This document shows, piece after piece, positions 1 through 7,926 of a DNA stretch of 36,081 nucleotides. Under the pieces are notes generated by a model. It searched no databases, was not told where the DNA came from, and saw nothing but the letters and a program-made list of their open reading frames with translations. The position numbers and the translations under genes are program-made. Each line of letters begins with the position of its first letter. Position 1 is the first letter of the stretch. Source of the stretch: Flavobacteriaceae bacterium (GTDB lineage Bacteria > Bacteroidota > Bacteroidia > Flavobacteriales > Flavobacteriaceae); NCBI GenBank assembly GCA_026710085.1, contig JAPORT010000093.1:1-36081 (forward strand), read 5' to 3'.

Positions 1-636
1 GGCTGGACGGCCCTTTGGGGAATCAAAGGAACCAAAGGCGTTTTCAAAAAAAGACCAGTCGATCGCATCAGCCAGCCACTGGATCTGATGTTTTGGATGG
101 AGAATGGCATTGAATTCCGAGTCGAATCACTGGGGTTGTTTGGGGATTACTTTTTGGATCATTTCGACAAGATTTTAAGCCCAAAAGACGCATTTCCTTG
201 CAGATTTCAAAACCCTGTCTTCGCCAATAGGGCACCATTCAATCCTCCATATAAAGGGAATGATGAACTCTATTTGAGTTTTTAAGGAGCGACTATTTAA
301 TTATTTAAAAGAGAATAAAGGGACTTTGTCAGACGCTGGATTGGAAAAAGTATTGAGAGAAGGATTAAAGTCAAAATATCGATACTATGAAAAGCGACTG
401 AAAAGTTTTACTGAAAAAGAACGATGGTGGGTAATTTTTTAAAAAATTACCAAAAGATATATCAAGAGGAGGTCATTTCATTCTTTAAAAAACATGATTT
501 GGTTCAAAACCCAGAAAGACTGTTTGAAAGATTATTAGAAAGAGGTGTTTTTCATCCATAAAGCAGTGGTTCATACGTTATACCCATTCCCTCTATGAGA
601 GATTGGTTATTATCTAAATATGACCGTAAAGAATGA
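1..636 (+). pseudogene. Decayed gene of unknown function, 3' part, frameshifted
   Basis: The left edge opens inside a reading frame that is free of stops to a TAA at 283-285 and encodes about 94 residues, ending DELYLSF. Protein-like sequence then continues in the next frame from about 281 (KERLFNYLKENKGTLSDAG...), stops at a TAA at 440-442 beside a run of T and A, resumes in the first frame at 442 (KNYQKIYQEEVISFFKKHD), meets another TAA at 559-561 and ends at the TGA at 634-636 after PIPSMRDWLLSKYDRKE. Joined, the pieces read as one continuous protein of at least 210 residues carrying two frameshifts and an internal stop. I do not recognise the family. The tail resembles a small winged-helix-like end as found on some P-loop ATPases of mobile elements, but no ATPase motif lies in the window, so this is only a guess. 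The 5' part lies off the window. Confidence 0.6.
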
Positions 637-884
637 TTTAGAAAAAGGTGCTTTTTCTTACGATATTATAATGACTATTCCGATTAGGAAAGGGTGGCTT
701 TGTCTGAAAAAGGCATTGAAAAAGAGCCTATCGATTATGAGTATCTCTTTGGAAAAGAAACTTTTTTAAAGATGATTTGAAACAATGGCATGTTATATCA
801 GAAGAGGAAATTGAACATTTCTTTGATGGAGATTCAAAAGGGTATATGCCAACATTTTTTCGAGATTATCTCAATACCATTTGA
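637..884 (+). pseudogene. Remnant of a second decayed gene
   Basis: Protein-like sequence is readable only by changing frame. One frame reads LSEKGIEKEPIDYEYLFGKE up to a run of T at 762-767. After a one-base shift it continues KDDLKQWHVISEEEIEHFFD and ends at a TGA at 882-884 (RDYLNTI). The composition is acidic and hydrophilic. There is no recognisable domain and no convincing start codon, so this is the 3' part of a small gene or a continuation of the upstream wreck. It is the second broken piece in the first kilobase, which points to old accessory DNA rather than sequencing error alone. Confidence 0.4.
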
Positions 885-930
885 TATAGTGATAGGTGCC
901 ACTTTATATTAGCCTTTTAAATTATATTTT

Positions 931-1248
931 ATGAAAACAACACTTCAAGATTTCCAAGATTTTTTACAAGTTGGTACAATATGCCAATTACTTTCAGGCG
1001 ATGGAAAAGAATTTACTTGCAGCGAGATTTTGGAAGTTCAACAAACAGGAAGTCGATGGGATTTGATTTATATCAATTGCGATGATGACGATGAAGAACA
1101 GATACAATGGAAAGCGTCCATTGAATATATCGATGATGAAACGATTCTCTATTTCCCGTTTGGCATAATGAGAACAATTGATTTATTGCCAAAACATTGG
1201 GAAAGCGTTCAGAAATATAACAACAATTTAAAAAATTTAGCCAAGTGA
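931..1248 (+). CDS. Uncharacterised small acidic protein (first of an overlapping pair)
   Basis: This 105-residue protein has an ATG start, and the AT-rich run just upstream (about 905-930) could hold a promoter. The sequence looks like a compact beta-rich fold: an early VGTICQLLSGDGKEFTCSEI stretch, a strongly acidic patch near residues 50-55 (CDDDDEEQ), then IEYIDDETILYFPFG, and a short basic tail. There is no signal peptide or membrane segment, so it is probably cytoplasmic. I do not recognise the family. Its stop (TGA 1246-1248) overlaps the GTG start of the next gene as GTGA, so the two are probably translated together. Both are intact in a stretch where neighbouring genes are broken, which suggests they are either recent or still selected. 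Confidence 0.65.
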   Translation: MKTTLQDFQDFLQVGTICQLLSGDGKEFTCSEILEVQQTGSRWDLIYINCDDDDEEQIQWKASIEYIDDETILYFPFGIMRTIDLLPKHWESVQKYNNNLKNLAK

Positions 1249-1718
1249 TTACAGGAAAAGAACAATTTATGCGGGAGATGAACGATAGTTATCTCCCCTT
1301 TGTGTGTCAACGTCTCAATGAATTGGAATACCGACCCACTGAAGATGAATTTATTGTCTTAGATATTCACTCTTTTTATCATCTTTTTGGGTTCTATCAG
1401 TACTCTCATAAAACGAATCGACTCAATAAAGAAAACGAATGGCTGATTCAAAAGTCTTTTAAACACTTTGTGGAACAACATGGGTGGAAACATAGCCTAC
1501 CACGAATAACAGCTAAATACTTTAAAGTGATGGCTCAAAATGTTCGAAAAGCCAAGTACAAAACCATTAAGGAAATAGTGAATGACGAGGATTATAAAAG
1601 GAAATACTTTAGAAGAACGAAAAGACGCTGGAGACGATTTCTATGGCGTCAATACCGCTATTTCAAGAAAATAGCGAGACAATTAGAACAGGAGGGACAA
1701 TTGAAACTCAAAAAATAA
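1245..1718 (+). CDS. Uncharacterised basic protein (second of an overlapping pair)
   Basis: This 157-residue protein starts at GTG 1245, inside the stop of the preceding gene (4-bp overlap), so translational coupling is likely. The first two thirds are mixed and aromatic-rich (LDIHSFYHLFGFYQYSHK). The last third is strongly basic and aromatic (YFRRTKRRWRRFLWRQYRYF, then LEQEGQLKLKK), probably a helix able to bind nucleic acid or membrane. There is no signal peptide. I do not recognise the family and assign no function. The acidic partner upstream and the basic tail here make a physical partnership or a nucleic-acid role possible, but that is inference. No nuclease, toxin or helix-turn-helix motif could be made out. 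Confidence 0.6.
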   Translation: MITGKEQFMREMNDSYLPFVCQRLNELEYRPTEDEFIVLDIHSFYHLFGFYQYSHKTNRLNKENEWLIQKSFKHFVEQHGWKHSLPRITAKYFKVMAQNVRKAKYKTIKEIVNDEDYKRKYFRRTKRRWRRFLWRQYRYFKKIARQLEQEGQLKLKK

Positions 1719-1724
1719 TCGCAC

Positions 1725-1802
1725 ATGATACTATTGATTTTATTTATCCCCTTTATTGCATGGATTACTATTGGATTAGTCCATGCTTATGATGTATCTT
1801 AA
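1725..1802 (+). CDS. Possible 25-residue membrane peptide
   Basis: A very short frame starts at ATG 1725, 6 bp after the preceding stop. It encodes a single hydrophobic helix (starting MILLILFIPFIAWITIGLV) and a four-residue polar end. It could be a real one-helix peptide of the same cluster, or the 5' fragment of a larger membrane gene that has decayed, because another hydrophobic stretch in a different frame lies at about 1925-1969. No clear ribosome binding site is seen. Confidence 0.25.
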   Translation: MILLILFIPFIAWITIGLVHAYDVS

Positions 1803-2314
1803 CAACAATGAACCATAAAAATAATCGCTAAAGAAGCGAGCTAAAGTTAGAGATACCAAACGGAACAAAGTATTGATTGACGTTTCTTTTATTTAGGAAA
1901 ATATCTATAGTCTCTGTTTTTGGGTTCCATTATGATTTTTCCAATGGCAGGTGCTATCATTGGTTTATAAAGAGGAGTGTGAAGTTCCTAGCTAAAGTTG
2001 AATAAAATAATGATCGAAACGGTTATCGTATCATAATCATTGATGAGCTTAGGGACTGCTCAATGCCTCTGTCAAAAAGCGAGGAGTGTTTTATCTGCCA
2101 TTGAGATTAAAATCGGATCAATTTTAAATGGATGACAATGGGTATCCGAGCTCCTTCAGTATGGAAATGAATATTCGATGTTGATGAAAAGGTTGCAAAA
2201 TTTCCAATCATCTTTGGAAGAGCGATCAAAAAAAGAGAATATCAGCAACCCATTATTTTTGCCTCATCGATTGATGGAATCAAAGCATCGAAATGGAACC
2301 GAAACGTAGTTGTA
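1803..2314 (+). pseudogene. Decayed coding DNA upstream of mnmG
   Basis: No intact gene lies between the small unknown genes and mnmG. A short hydrophobic fragment (FLGSIMIFPMAGAIIGL) ends at a TAA at about 1969. From about 2074 a protein-like reading runs KKRGVFYLPLRLKSDQF, a TAA, then MDDNGYPSSFSMEMNIRC in the same frame. After a one-base shift it continues FDVDEKVAKFPIIFGRAIKK and onward to 2314. That last part lies in the mnmG reading frame, which is open from 2171, but it has no ATG, GTG or TTG start and is not MnmG-like, so it belongs to the old gene. The family is not recognised. The mnmG promoter must lie inside this debris. Confidence 0.45.
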
Positions 2315-4189
2315 ATGATGGTCGATAAAACCTATGATATTATCGTGGTTGGAGGTGGTCACGCGGGGTGTGAAGCTGCTGCTGCTGCTGCAACAATGGG
2401 AGCCAAGACACTCCTTGTGACCATGAATTTACAGACCATGGGTCAAATGTCTTGTAATCCAGCTATGGGAGGTATTGCAAAAGGCCAAATTATTCGAGAA
2501 ATCGATGCTCTTGGGGGACTTTCAGGAATTATCTCAGACAAAAGTGCTATCCAATTTCGGATGCTCAACCGTTCAAAGGGACCCGCTATGTGGAGTCCTC
2601 GAGTGCAATCGGATCGAGTCCTGTTTTCAACGTATTGGCGTCATGAGCTAGAAAATATTTCCAATCTTGACTTTTACCAAGAAATGGTGGTGGGGTTATT
2701 GGTTAAAAAAAATAAAATAATTGGTATCCAAACCACATTGGGTATTGAAATCAAATCAAAAGCGGTCATCTTGACCAATGGAACCTTTTTGAATGGTTTG
2801 ATTCATATTGGACAACAACAGTTTGGGGGCGGTCGCGCTGGGGAAAAAGCAGCAAAAGGTTTGACTGCAGTGCTCAATGAGCTAGGTTTTGAAAATGGAA
2901 GAATGAAAACAGGAACCCCACCAAGAGTCGATGGTCGATCCTTAGATTATCGAAAAATGGAAGAACAACTAGGAGATTACAATCCATCAAAGTTTTCTTT
3001 TTTACCATGTACCCAAACCTTAACACAACAAAAAAGTTGTCATATCACCTATACCAATCAAGAGGTTCATGCTGAGTTGGAAAAAGGATTTGATCAGTCC
3101 CCAATGTTTAATGGCCGTATCCAAAGTATTGGACCACGTTATTGTCCATCGATTGAAGATAAAATCCACCGGTTTCGTGACAAAACGCGCCATCAACTGT
3201 TTATTGAACCAGAGGGATGGCAAACGGTTGAAGTCTATGTTAATGGATTTTCAACATCCTTGCCACAAGATGTCCAAATGGCGTCCCTGAAAAAAGTCAA
3301 AGGATTTGAGAACGTCAAGTTCTTCAGGCCCGGTTATGCGATTGAATACGATTATTTCCCACCAACACAACTCAATCATACGCTTGAGACTAAGTTGATA
3401 CAAAATTTATATTTCGCAGGGCAAATCAATGGAACAACGGGTTATGAAGAAGCCGCCGCACAAGGATTGATGGCAGGAGTCAATGCAGTTTTAAAAATCA
3501 GAGAACAAGAACCCTTGGTTCTTCAAAGAAATCAAGCATACATTGGCGTCTTGATTGATGATCTGATATTAAAAGGCACTAAAGAACCCTACCGTATGTT
3601 TACTTCTAGAGCCGAGTATCGAACCTTGTTGAGACAAGATAATGCCGATCTTCGTTTGACACGAATAGGACACAAAATAGGACTAGCATCAGATGACCGA
3701 ATGCAATCAACGGAATCTAAAGAAAAAAAATCAAAACAAGTTATCGAGTTTTTAAATAAAACCAGCTTTGAGATAGATACAGTCAATGAGATTTTGACCC
3801 AAAAAGGGAAATCCCCTCTCCGTCAATCGGATAAATATGCGAAACTGTTGGCGAGACCCGATATTCAAGGAACTGATTTGATGCGTATGAACCAAATTGA
3901 ATTGTTTTGCCTTTTCAATAGCATCAATCCAGAAATATTTCAGCAAGCCGAAATTCAAATTAAATATGGAGGATACATCGAAAAAGAAAAAAACAATGCT
4001 AAAAAATTACTCTCTCTAGAAAAACACAAAATCCCCACAAGTATGGACTACAAACAACTTTCGAGTCTTTCCAATGAAGCAAAAGAAAAACTTTCGTCCA
4101 TTCGTCCGCAAACGCTAGCACAAGCATCAAGAATTAGTGGTATTAATCCGACAGATATTTCCGTTTTGATGATCCATTTGGCAAAATAA
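2315..4189 (+). CDS. mnmG: tRNA uridine-5-carboxymethylaminomethyl modification enzyme MnmG (GidA)
   Basis: MnmG is the FAD- and NADH-dependent partner of MnmE. It installs the (carboxymethyl)aminomethyl group on wobble uridine 34 of certain tRNAs. The 624 residues match the family's usual length. The N-terminal dinucleotide fold is VVGGGHAGCEAA (residues about 11-22), followed by the family signature MGQMSCNPAMGGIAKGQI with its conserved cysteine. Further family blocks are GGGRAGEKAA, KTGTPPRVDGRS, CPSIEDKIHRF with the second catalytic cysteine, and GQINGTTGYEEAAAQG. Two adjacent ATG codons (2315 and 2318) can start it, and no strong Shine-Dalgarno sequence is visible, as is common in Bacteroidota. 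mnmE is not in the window. The gene ends 3 bp before the next reading frame and 4 bp before a parS-like site. Confidence 0.97.
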   Translation: MMVDKTYDIIVVGGGHAGCEAAAAAATMGAKTLLVTMNLQTMGQMSCNPAMGGIAKGQIIREIDALGGLSGIISDKSAIQFRMLNRSKGPAMWSPRVQSDRVLFSTYWRHELENISNLDFYQEMVVGLLVKKNKIIGIQTTLGIEIKSKAVILTNGTFLNGLIHIGQQQFGGGRAGEKAAKGLTAVLNELGFENGRMKTGTPPRVDGRSLDYRKMEEQLGDYNPSKFSFLPCTQTLTQQKSCHITYTNQEVHAELEKGFDQSPMFNGRIQSIGPRYCPSIEDKIHRFRDKTRHQLFIEPEGWQTVEVYVNGFSTSLPQDVQMASLKKVKGFENVKFFRPGYAIEYDYFPPTQLNHTLETKLIQNLYFAGQINGTTGYEEAAAQGLMAGVNAVLKIREQEPLVLQRNQAYIGVLIDDLILKGTKEPYRMFTSRAEYRTLLRQDNADLRLTRIGHKIGLASDDRMQSTESKEKKSKQVIEFLNKTSFEIDTVNEILTQKGKSPLRQSDKYAKLLARPDIQGTDLMRMNQIELFCLFNSINPEIFQQAEIQIKYGGYIEKEKNNAKKLLSLEKHKIPTSMDYKQLSSLSNEAKEKLSSIRPQTLAQASRISGINPTDISVLMIHLAK

Positions 4190-4192
4190 AGA

Positions 4193-5068
4193 TTGTTCCA
4201 CGTGAAACATCACCAATCGAAATTATTGTATCAAGTCAAAGATCATGCACAGAGCCAGAAAACCTTCAATATTTATTGGAATCATGAGCGAACTATTGCT
4301 CAAACGGATGTTGAGCACATTGAGAATATGGAAGATTATTACAGTTCAGACTATATGTCTTTTCATTCAAAGACTTTATCACTTCACAACAAGTTGTATG
4401 GCGTGATTCGGCAATGGATGCATCACAGAAAGTGGAAGTTGATTACATCACATTTCAAAAAAAAGAATTTGAAAGTTTTAGATTTTGGTGCGGGTGGTGG
4501 CTATTTTGCGGATTTTTTAAAAAAACGAGTCGAGACAGTGGATTTAATCGAATCCAATCATCGAGCGGTTTCTCAGTGCTTGGAAAAAGGGCATAGAGTC
4601 TTTAAAAAACTTAAAGAGTTGCCAGGAAACGAGACCTATCAGGTGATGACGATGTGGCATGTATTGGAACATCTCAATAATCCGAAAGAAACGATCCGTC
4701 GAATGAAAGAGTATCTCGAGGAAAATGGTGTTTTAGTGATCGCTGTACCGAATATTCAGTCATTTGATGCTCAAAAATACAAAGCTTGTTGGGCGGCATG
4801 GGATGTCCCGAGGCATCGATGGCATTTTACGCCCCAAGGACTGATCGGTTTACTGAAAGAGGCTGAATTTCAAATCCTCCAAAAAAGAACTCTCTTTTTT
4901 GATGGCTTTTACATTAGTCAACTGTCCGAAAAAAATAAAGGTTCTCAATTTTGGTTCATCAAAGGACTTTTTTGGGGTGCTGCATCCTATGTTTGGGGCT
5001 TGATGAGTGGAAATTATAGCACCATGGTGTTGGTTGCTCGGTTGCATCAAAGATCACCGAAAGAGTAA
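4193..5068 (+). CDS. Class I SAM-dependent methyltransferase
   Basis: The 291-residue cytoplasmic methyltransferase carries the Rossmann SAM-binding loop VLDFGAGGGYFADFL at residues about 95-109, the acidic end of strand 2 (VDLIES), and motif-IV-like MTMWHVLEHL followed by a VLVIAVPNIQS strand. The substrate is unknown. Related Bacteroidota proteins have an N-terminal segment of the form xCKDYxVSxExF, and here it reads YQVKDHAQSQKTF without the cysteine. The frame opens with TTG at 4193 and reads MFHVKH from the parS-like site. A GTG at 4202 lies inside the same site and is an alternative start, so the exact N-terminus is uncertain. It follows mnmG by 3 bp, probably in one transcript, and its last 15 bp overlap the 3' end of holB on the other strand. 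Confidence 0.87.
   Translation: MFHVKHHQSKLLYQVKDHAQSQKTFNIYWNHERTIAQTDVEHIENMEDYYSSDYMSFHSKTLSLHNKLYGVIRQWMHHRKWKLITSHFKKKNLKVLDFGAGGGYFADFLKKRVETVDLIESNHRAVSQCLEKGHRVFKKLKELPGNETYQVMTMWHVLEHLNNPKETIRRMKEYLEENGVLVIAVPNIQSFDAQKYKACWAAWDVPRHRWHFTPQGLIGLLKEAEFQILQKRTLFFDGFYISQLSEKNKGSQFWFIKGLFWGAASYVWGLMSGNYSTMVLVARLHQRSPKE
4194..4209. promoter_or_regulatory. parS: parS-like ParB/Spo0J binding site
   Basis: The 16 bases TGTTCCACGTGAAACA match the bacterial centromere consensus TGTTTCACGTGAAACA at 15 of 16 positions, with the core CACGTG intact. The TGTTNCACGTGAAACA variant with C at position 5 is known among natural Bacillus sites. ParB (Spo0J) loads here and spreads to organise the origin region for segregation by ParA and SMC. 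The site lies between mnmG and the next gene and covers that gene's first codons, so the bases are both centromere and coding sequence (FHVKH). parS sites cluster near the replication origin, and mnmG is often origin-proximal, so this part of the chromosome may be near oriC. I saw no second copy when reading the window by eye. Confidence 0.88.
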
Positions 5069-6187
5069 ATCTGAAATTTTCAAAGCAAAATCGGTGAACA
5101 CCATTTTGACGTGAGCATTGCGTTTTAAATAAGTGGACGATGCTTCAAAAAGATGCACCAATGCAAGATAATTTTGATCATGAACATAAGGAGCTAGGCG
5201 TTCTAGATCGATGATTGTCGATGAAGGATGAACTAGAGAGTTAAGATGACTGTTTTTAAAAAAAGCTTGACGAATTAATTCTTTGCCCGAAGTCATGATG
5301 CCGTTTTGTTGTTCTCTAGTGAGGGAGGCAATTTCGTCAATCGTTTGAACGACATCTTGCCAAAAGACCATGTTTGTTTGGAACTTAACGCAACTACGAA
5401 GTAACTTGGCAAAAAGCGTTTCCAATGATGCCTTATCACCTGTAGATTGTATCGCATCCATCAACTCCTGGACACTACCTCGAATGGTATTGAATTCAAA
5501 GTTTTGAGGTAGATCTAGTTGTTTTTCTGCCGCATATGATTGTAAATCCGCATGGTTAAGGGGTCTTAAATCAATGAATTGGCATCTTGAAAGAATGGTT
5601 GATAAGAGCGCTGATTTTGATTGAGAAACAAGGAGAAAATAGGTGTTTGAAGGAGGTTCCTCTAGAATTTTGAGAAACTTATTAGAAGCTGTTGCATTCA
5701 TTTGATCCAATCCCCAAATGAGGCACACTCGATTGCCGCCATAAAAGGACGTCAACTCTAAAGAAGACTGCAAAGACTGCACGTCTTTAACACTAATGGA
5801 GCTTTGTTTGGATCCAGGCGTTGCTCGTGAAATCCATTGAGAATAGGAAACATAGGGTTTTTCAGAAACTAGAGCAAGCCATTGTTGGAAAAAGGCTTTT
5901 GTTTCGCTTGATTTGCTTTGAACAAGAGGAAACAGAGCGTGAAAATCAGGATGTTCCAGTAATTTACGGAATGTATGATATCCTTGTTTTGCTTTATCAA
6001 TAAGTTGCTCTTGAGAGTAAAGCAAAAGAGTCGAGCAATAAAGAGCGATCGGTAAACCACCATATCCATTTTCATCAACCAGTAGTTGAGCATGAGGTTG
6101 CTTGTTGGCCATGATCGTCGATTTAAGTTGTTCTAATAAATGTTTTTGACCAGCAATCTCTTTTTCAAGAACGGAATAAACCTCCAT
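5054..6187 (-). CDS. holB: DNA polymerase III delta' subunit
   Basis: This is the delta' subunit of the clamp loader, an AAA+-fold protein that helps load the sliding clamp for the replicase. The first TTG (6214) would give 386 residues. I prefer the ATG at 6187, nine codons later, giving 377, because it leads directly into VLEKEIAGQKHLLEQLKSTI, the usual opening of the family. The P-loop region is degenerate (LLVDENGYGGLPIA lacks the GKT/S), as expected for delta', which does not hydrolyse ATP. The conserved SRC motif is present in STILSRCQFIDLRPL, and KFLKILEEPPSNTYFLLVSQ is a strong family block. Its tail overlaps the methyltransferase gene by 15 bp in convergent orientation. The 5' side faces pgk across a short divergent spacer. 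Confidence 0.92.
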   Translation of the reverse strand: MEVYSVLEKEIAGQKHLLEQLKSTIMANKQPHAQLLVDENGYGGLPIALYCSTLLLYSQEQLIDKAKQGYHTFRKLLEHPDFHALFPLVQSKSSETKAFFQQWLALVSEKPYVSYSQWISRATPGSKQSSISVKDVQSLQSSLELTSFYGGNRVCLIWGLDQMNATASNKFLKILEEPPSNTYFLLVSQSKSALLSTILSRCQFIDLRPLNHADLQSYAAEKQLDLPQNFEFNTIRGSVQELMDAIQSTGDKASLETLFAKLLRSCVKFQTNMVFWQDVVQTIDEIASLTREQQNGIMTSGKELIRQAFFKNSHLNSLVHPSSTIIDLERLAPYVHDQNYLALVHLFEASSTYLKRNAHVKMVFTDFALKISDLLFR

Positions 6188-6393
6188 GACTATTGAATCT
6201 CTTTGAGCCAACAAAATAAACGATATGGTTTAGAAAAAGGAAACTAAAGTTCTTGTCTATGAAAAGCAATCAAACTGTTTGAAAGAAAGACAGTCATTAA
6301 AACGAGTCTCATAAACTAAGATGATGTAAAAAATCCTAACGCATTGAATCGTTAATTTTGAAACCATCATCAAATAGGCATGAAATCAAAAAA
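6188..6393. promoter_or_regulatory. Divergent promoter region holB / pgk
   Basis: This short AT-rich spacer separates holB (leftward) from pgk (rightward) and must carry both promoters. A 13-base near-perfect palindrome TCAAACTGTTTGA lies at 6270-6282, with a single central base between TCAAAC and GTTTGA, and could be an operator. I cannot assign -33/-7 boxes with confidence. The right part (6358-6393) is open in the pgk frame from a TTG but is more likely leader than coding. Confidence 0.35.
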
Positions 6394-7920
6394 ATGAGTA
6401 GAATCCAAACATCAAAATTCCACATTGTGGATCAGGCGAATTTTTACAATCTACAATTGACCAATGGAGAAACAATCAAGCATTTGAATGCATACTGGGT
6501 CCAAAATCAAAATCAAAAATCTTTTGTGCTTTTTTATTCGTTCTCCAATGATGGAACTTTAGAATTGAAACCTGGGGATATTGCCGAATTGACTTATGAG
6601 TTGGTGGGACAGTATGTTTTGAATGAAAATCCGAAACAATCTGTTCCGTTTTATCAAATAAAATCGTATACAAAACGTGAAAAGGATGCTTCTTTTCAAA
6701 AAAAGATATTTGATTTCAGTCATACAGTAGGGAATCGACTCAACAGAGACATCAACTTCGAAAATCAGCCTGTTGTGATACGCGTTGATTTTAATGTGCC
6801 TCTGGATAAGCATTTTGTTGTAACCGATAGAACTAGAATTGTAGCAGCGAAACCAACCATTGATTTTGTCATTGAAAACAATGGTCGATGTGTTATCCTC
6901 TCTCATTTAGGTCGTCCCAAAGGAGCAGAGGATCAATTTTCTTTAAAACATATTGTTTCCCAAGTGTCCCAGGTGTTGGAGAGACCCGTGAGATTTTGTG
7001 AAGATTGTGTGGGAGAAAAAGCCGTCGAAGAGGTTCAAAAACTTCCTTTAGGTGAAATTTTATTGATGGAAAACCTTCGCTTTGATCAAAAAGAAACGAT
7101 GGGGGACTTGGATTTTGCTCAAAAACTTTCAAATTTAGGTTCCGTGTACATCAATGATGCCTTTGGAACGGCACATCGAGCCCATGCATCAACAACGATC
7201 ATGGCTCAATTTTTTCCAAATAAAAAATACTTTGGAAAACTCTTGGAGTCTGAAATATTGGCCATTGATCGGATATTAAAAACAGGAAAACCCCCTATCG
7301 CGATCATTTTAGGTGGTGCCAAAGTATCTACAAAAATTCCTATTTTAGAAAAAATGCTCGACATTGCGGATCATATCATTATTGGAGGGGGCATGGTCTA
7401 TACCTTTAAAAAAGCACAAGGCGGAAGCATCGGAAAATCAATCTGTGAAGATCAATATTTAGAGTATTGTTTGGAAATATTGGCTAAAGCCAAAGAAAAA
7501 GGAGTGCACATCCATTTACCTATCGATACTTTGGCAGCGAGTGATTTTTCAAATGATGCTACTCAAAAAGTGTTTTTAAGCCACCAAATTGAAAAAGACT
7601 TTGAAGGCATGGATGCGGGTCCTCAAACGGTAGAGTATTTTTCGTCAATCATCAAACAATGTCAAACCATTTTATGGAATGGTCCTATTGGTGTTTTCGA
7701 ATTTTCCAATTTTGCACAGGGGACCAAAACAATAGGCCAAACGATTGCGGAACAAACCAAACAAGGGGCCTTTTCGCTTGTGGGTGGTGGTGATTCGGTT
7801 GCTGCTGTCAAACAGTTTGGACTCGCCAATCAAATGAGTTATGTGTCCACTGGTGGAGGGGCGATGCTTGAAAGTTTGGAAGGCAAATTACTTCCAGGAA
7901 TCAAAGCCTTATTAACCTAA
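6394..7920 (+). CDS. pgk: Phosphoglycerate kinase with an extra N-terminal domain
   Basis: Pgk transfers phosphate from 1,3-bisphosphoglycerate to ADP in glycolysis. The kinase part is complete: RVDFNVP, HLGRPKG, ENLRFDQKE, NDAFGTAHRAHAS, GGAKVSTKI, WNGPIGVFEF, the nucleotide loop GGGDSVAAV, and STGGGAMLE near the end. The oddity is that the kinase begins only near NFENQPVVIRVDFNVP. About 120 residues precede it when counted from the ATG at 6394 (about 132 from the TTG at 6358). The extension starts MSRIQTSKFHIVDQANFYNL, contains GDIAELTYELVGQYVL, and looks like a small mainly beta domain of unknown family. No stop or restart separates the two parts, so a single fused protein is predicted. 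An alternative is that translation of the kinase alone starts internally, but no good ATG sits at the junction. The next gene starts 6 bp downstream. Confidence 0.9.
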   Translation: MSRIQTSKFHIVDQANFYNLQLTNGETIKHLNAYWVQNQNQKSFVLFYSFSNDGTLELKPGDIAELTYELVGQYVLNENPKQSVPFYQIKSYTKREKDASFQKKIFDFSHTVGNRLNRDINFENQPVVIRVDFNVPLDKHFVVTDRTRIVAAKPTIDFVIENNGRCVILSHLGRPKGAEDQFSLKHIVSQVSQVLERPVRFCEDCVGEKAVEEVQKLPLGEILLMENLRFDQKETMGDLDFAQKLSNLGSVYINDAFGTAHRAHASTTIMAQFFPNKKYFGKLLESEILAIDRILKTGKPPIAIILGGAKVSTKIPILEKMLDIADHIIIGGGMVYTFKKAQGGSIGKSICEDQYLEYCLEILAKAKEKGVHIHLPIDTLAASDFSNDATQKVFLSHQIEKDFEGMDAGPQTVEYFSSIIKQCQTILWNGPIGVFEFSNFAQGTKTIGQTIAEQTKQGAFSLVGGGDSVAAVKQFGLANQMSYVSTGGGAMLESLEGKLLPGIKALLT

Positions 7921-7926
7921 AAGACC

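Noticed and set aside
88-285. Independent 65-residue gene at the left edge
   Set aside because: The frame is open from base 1 and continues after a frameshift, so it is part of a larger pseudogene.
6559-6906. 115-codon minus-strand frame over the Pgk extension, considered as a reason to doubt the extension
   Set aside because: It has no protein-like pattern, while the plus frame is continuous with the kinase.
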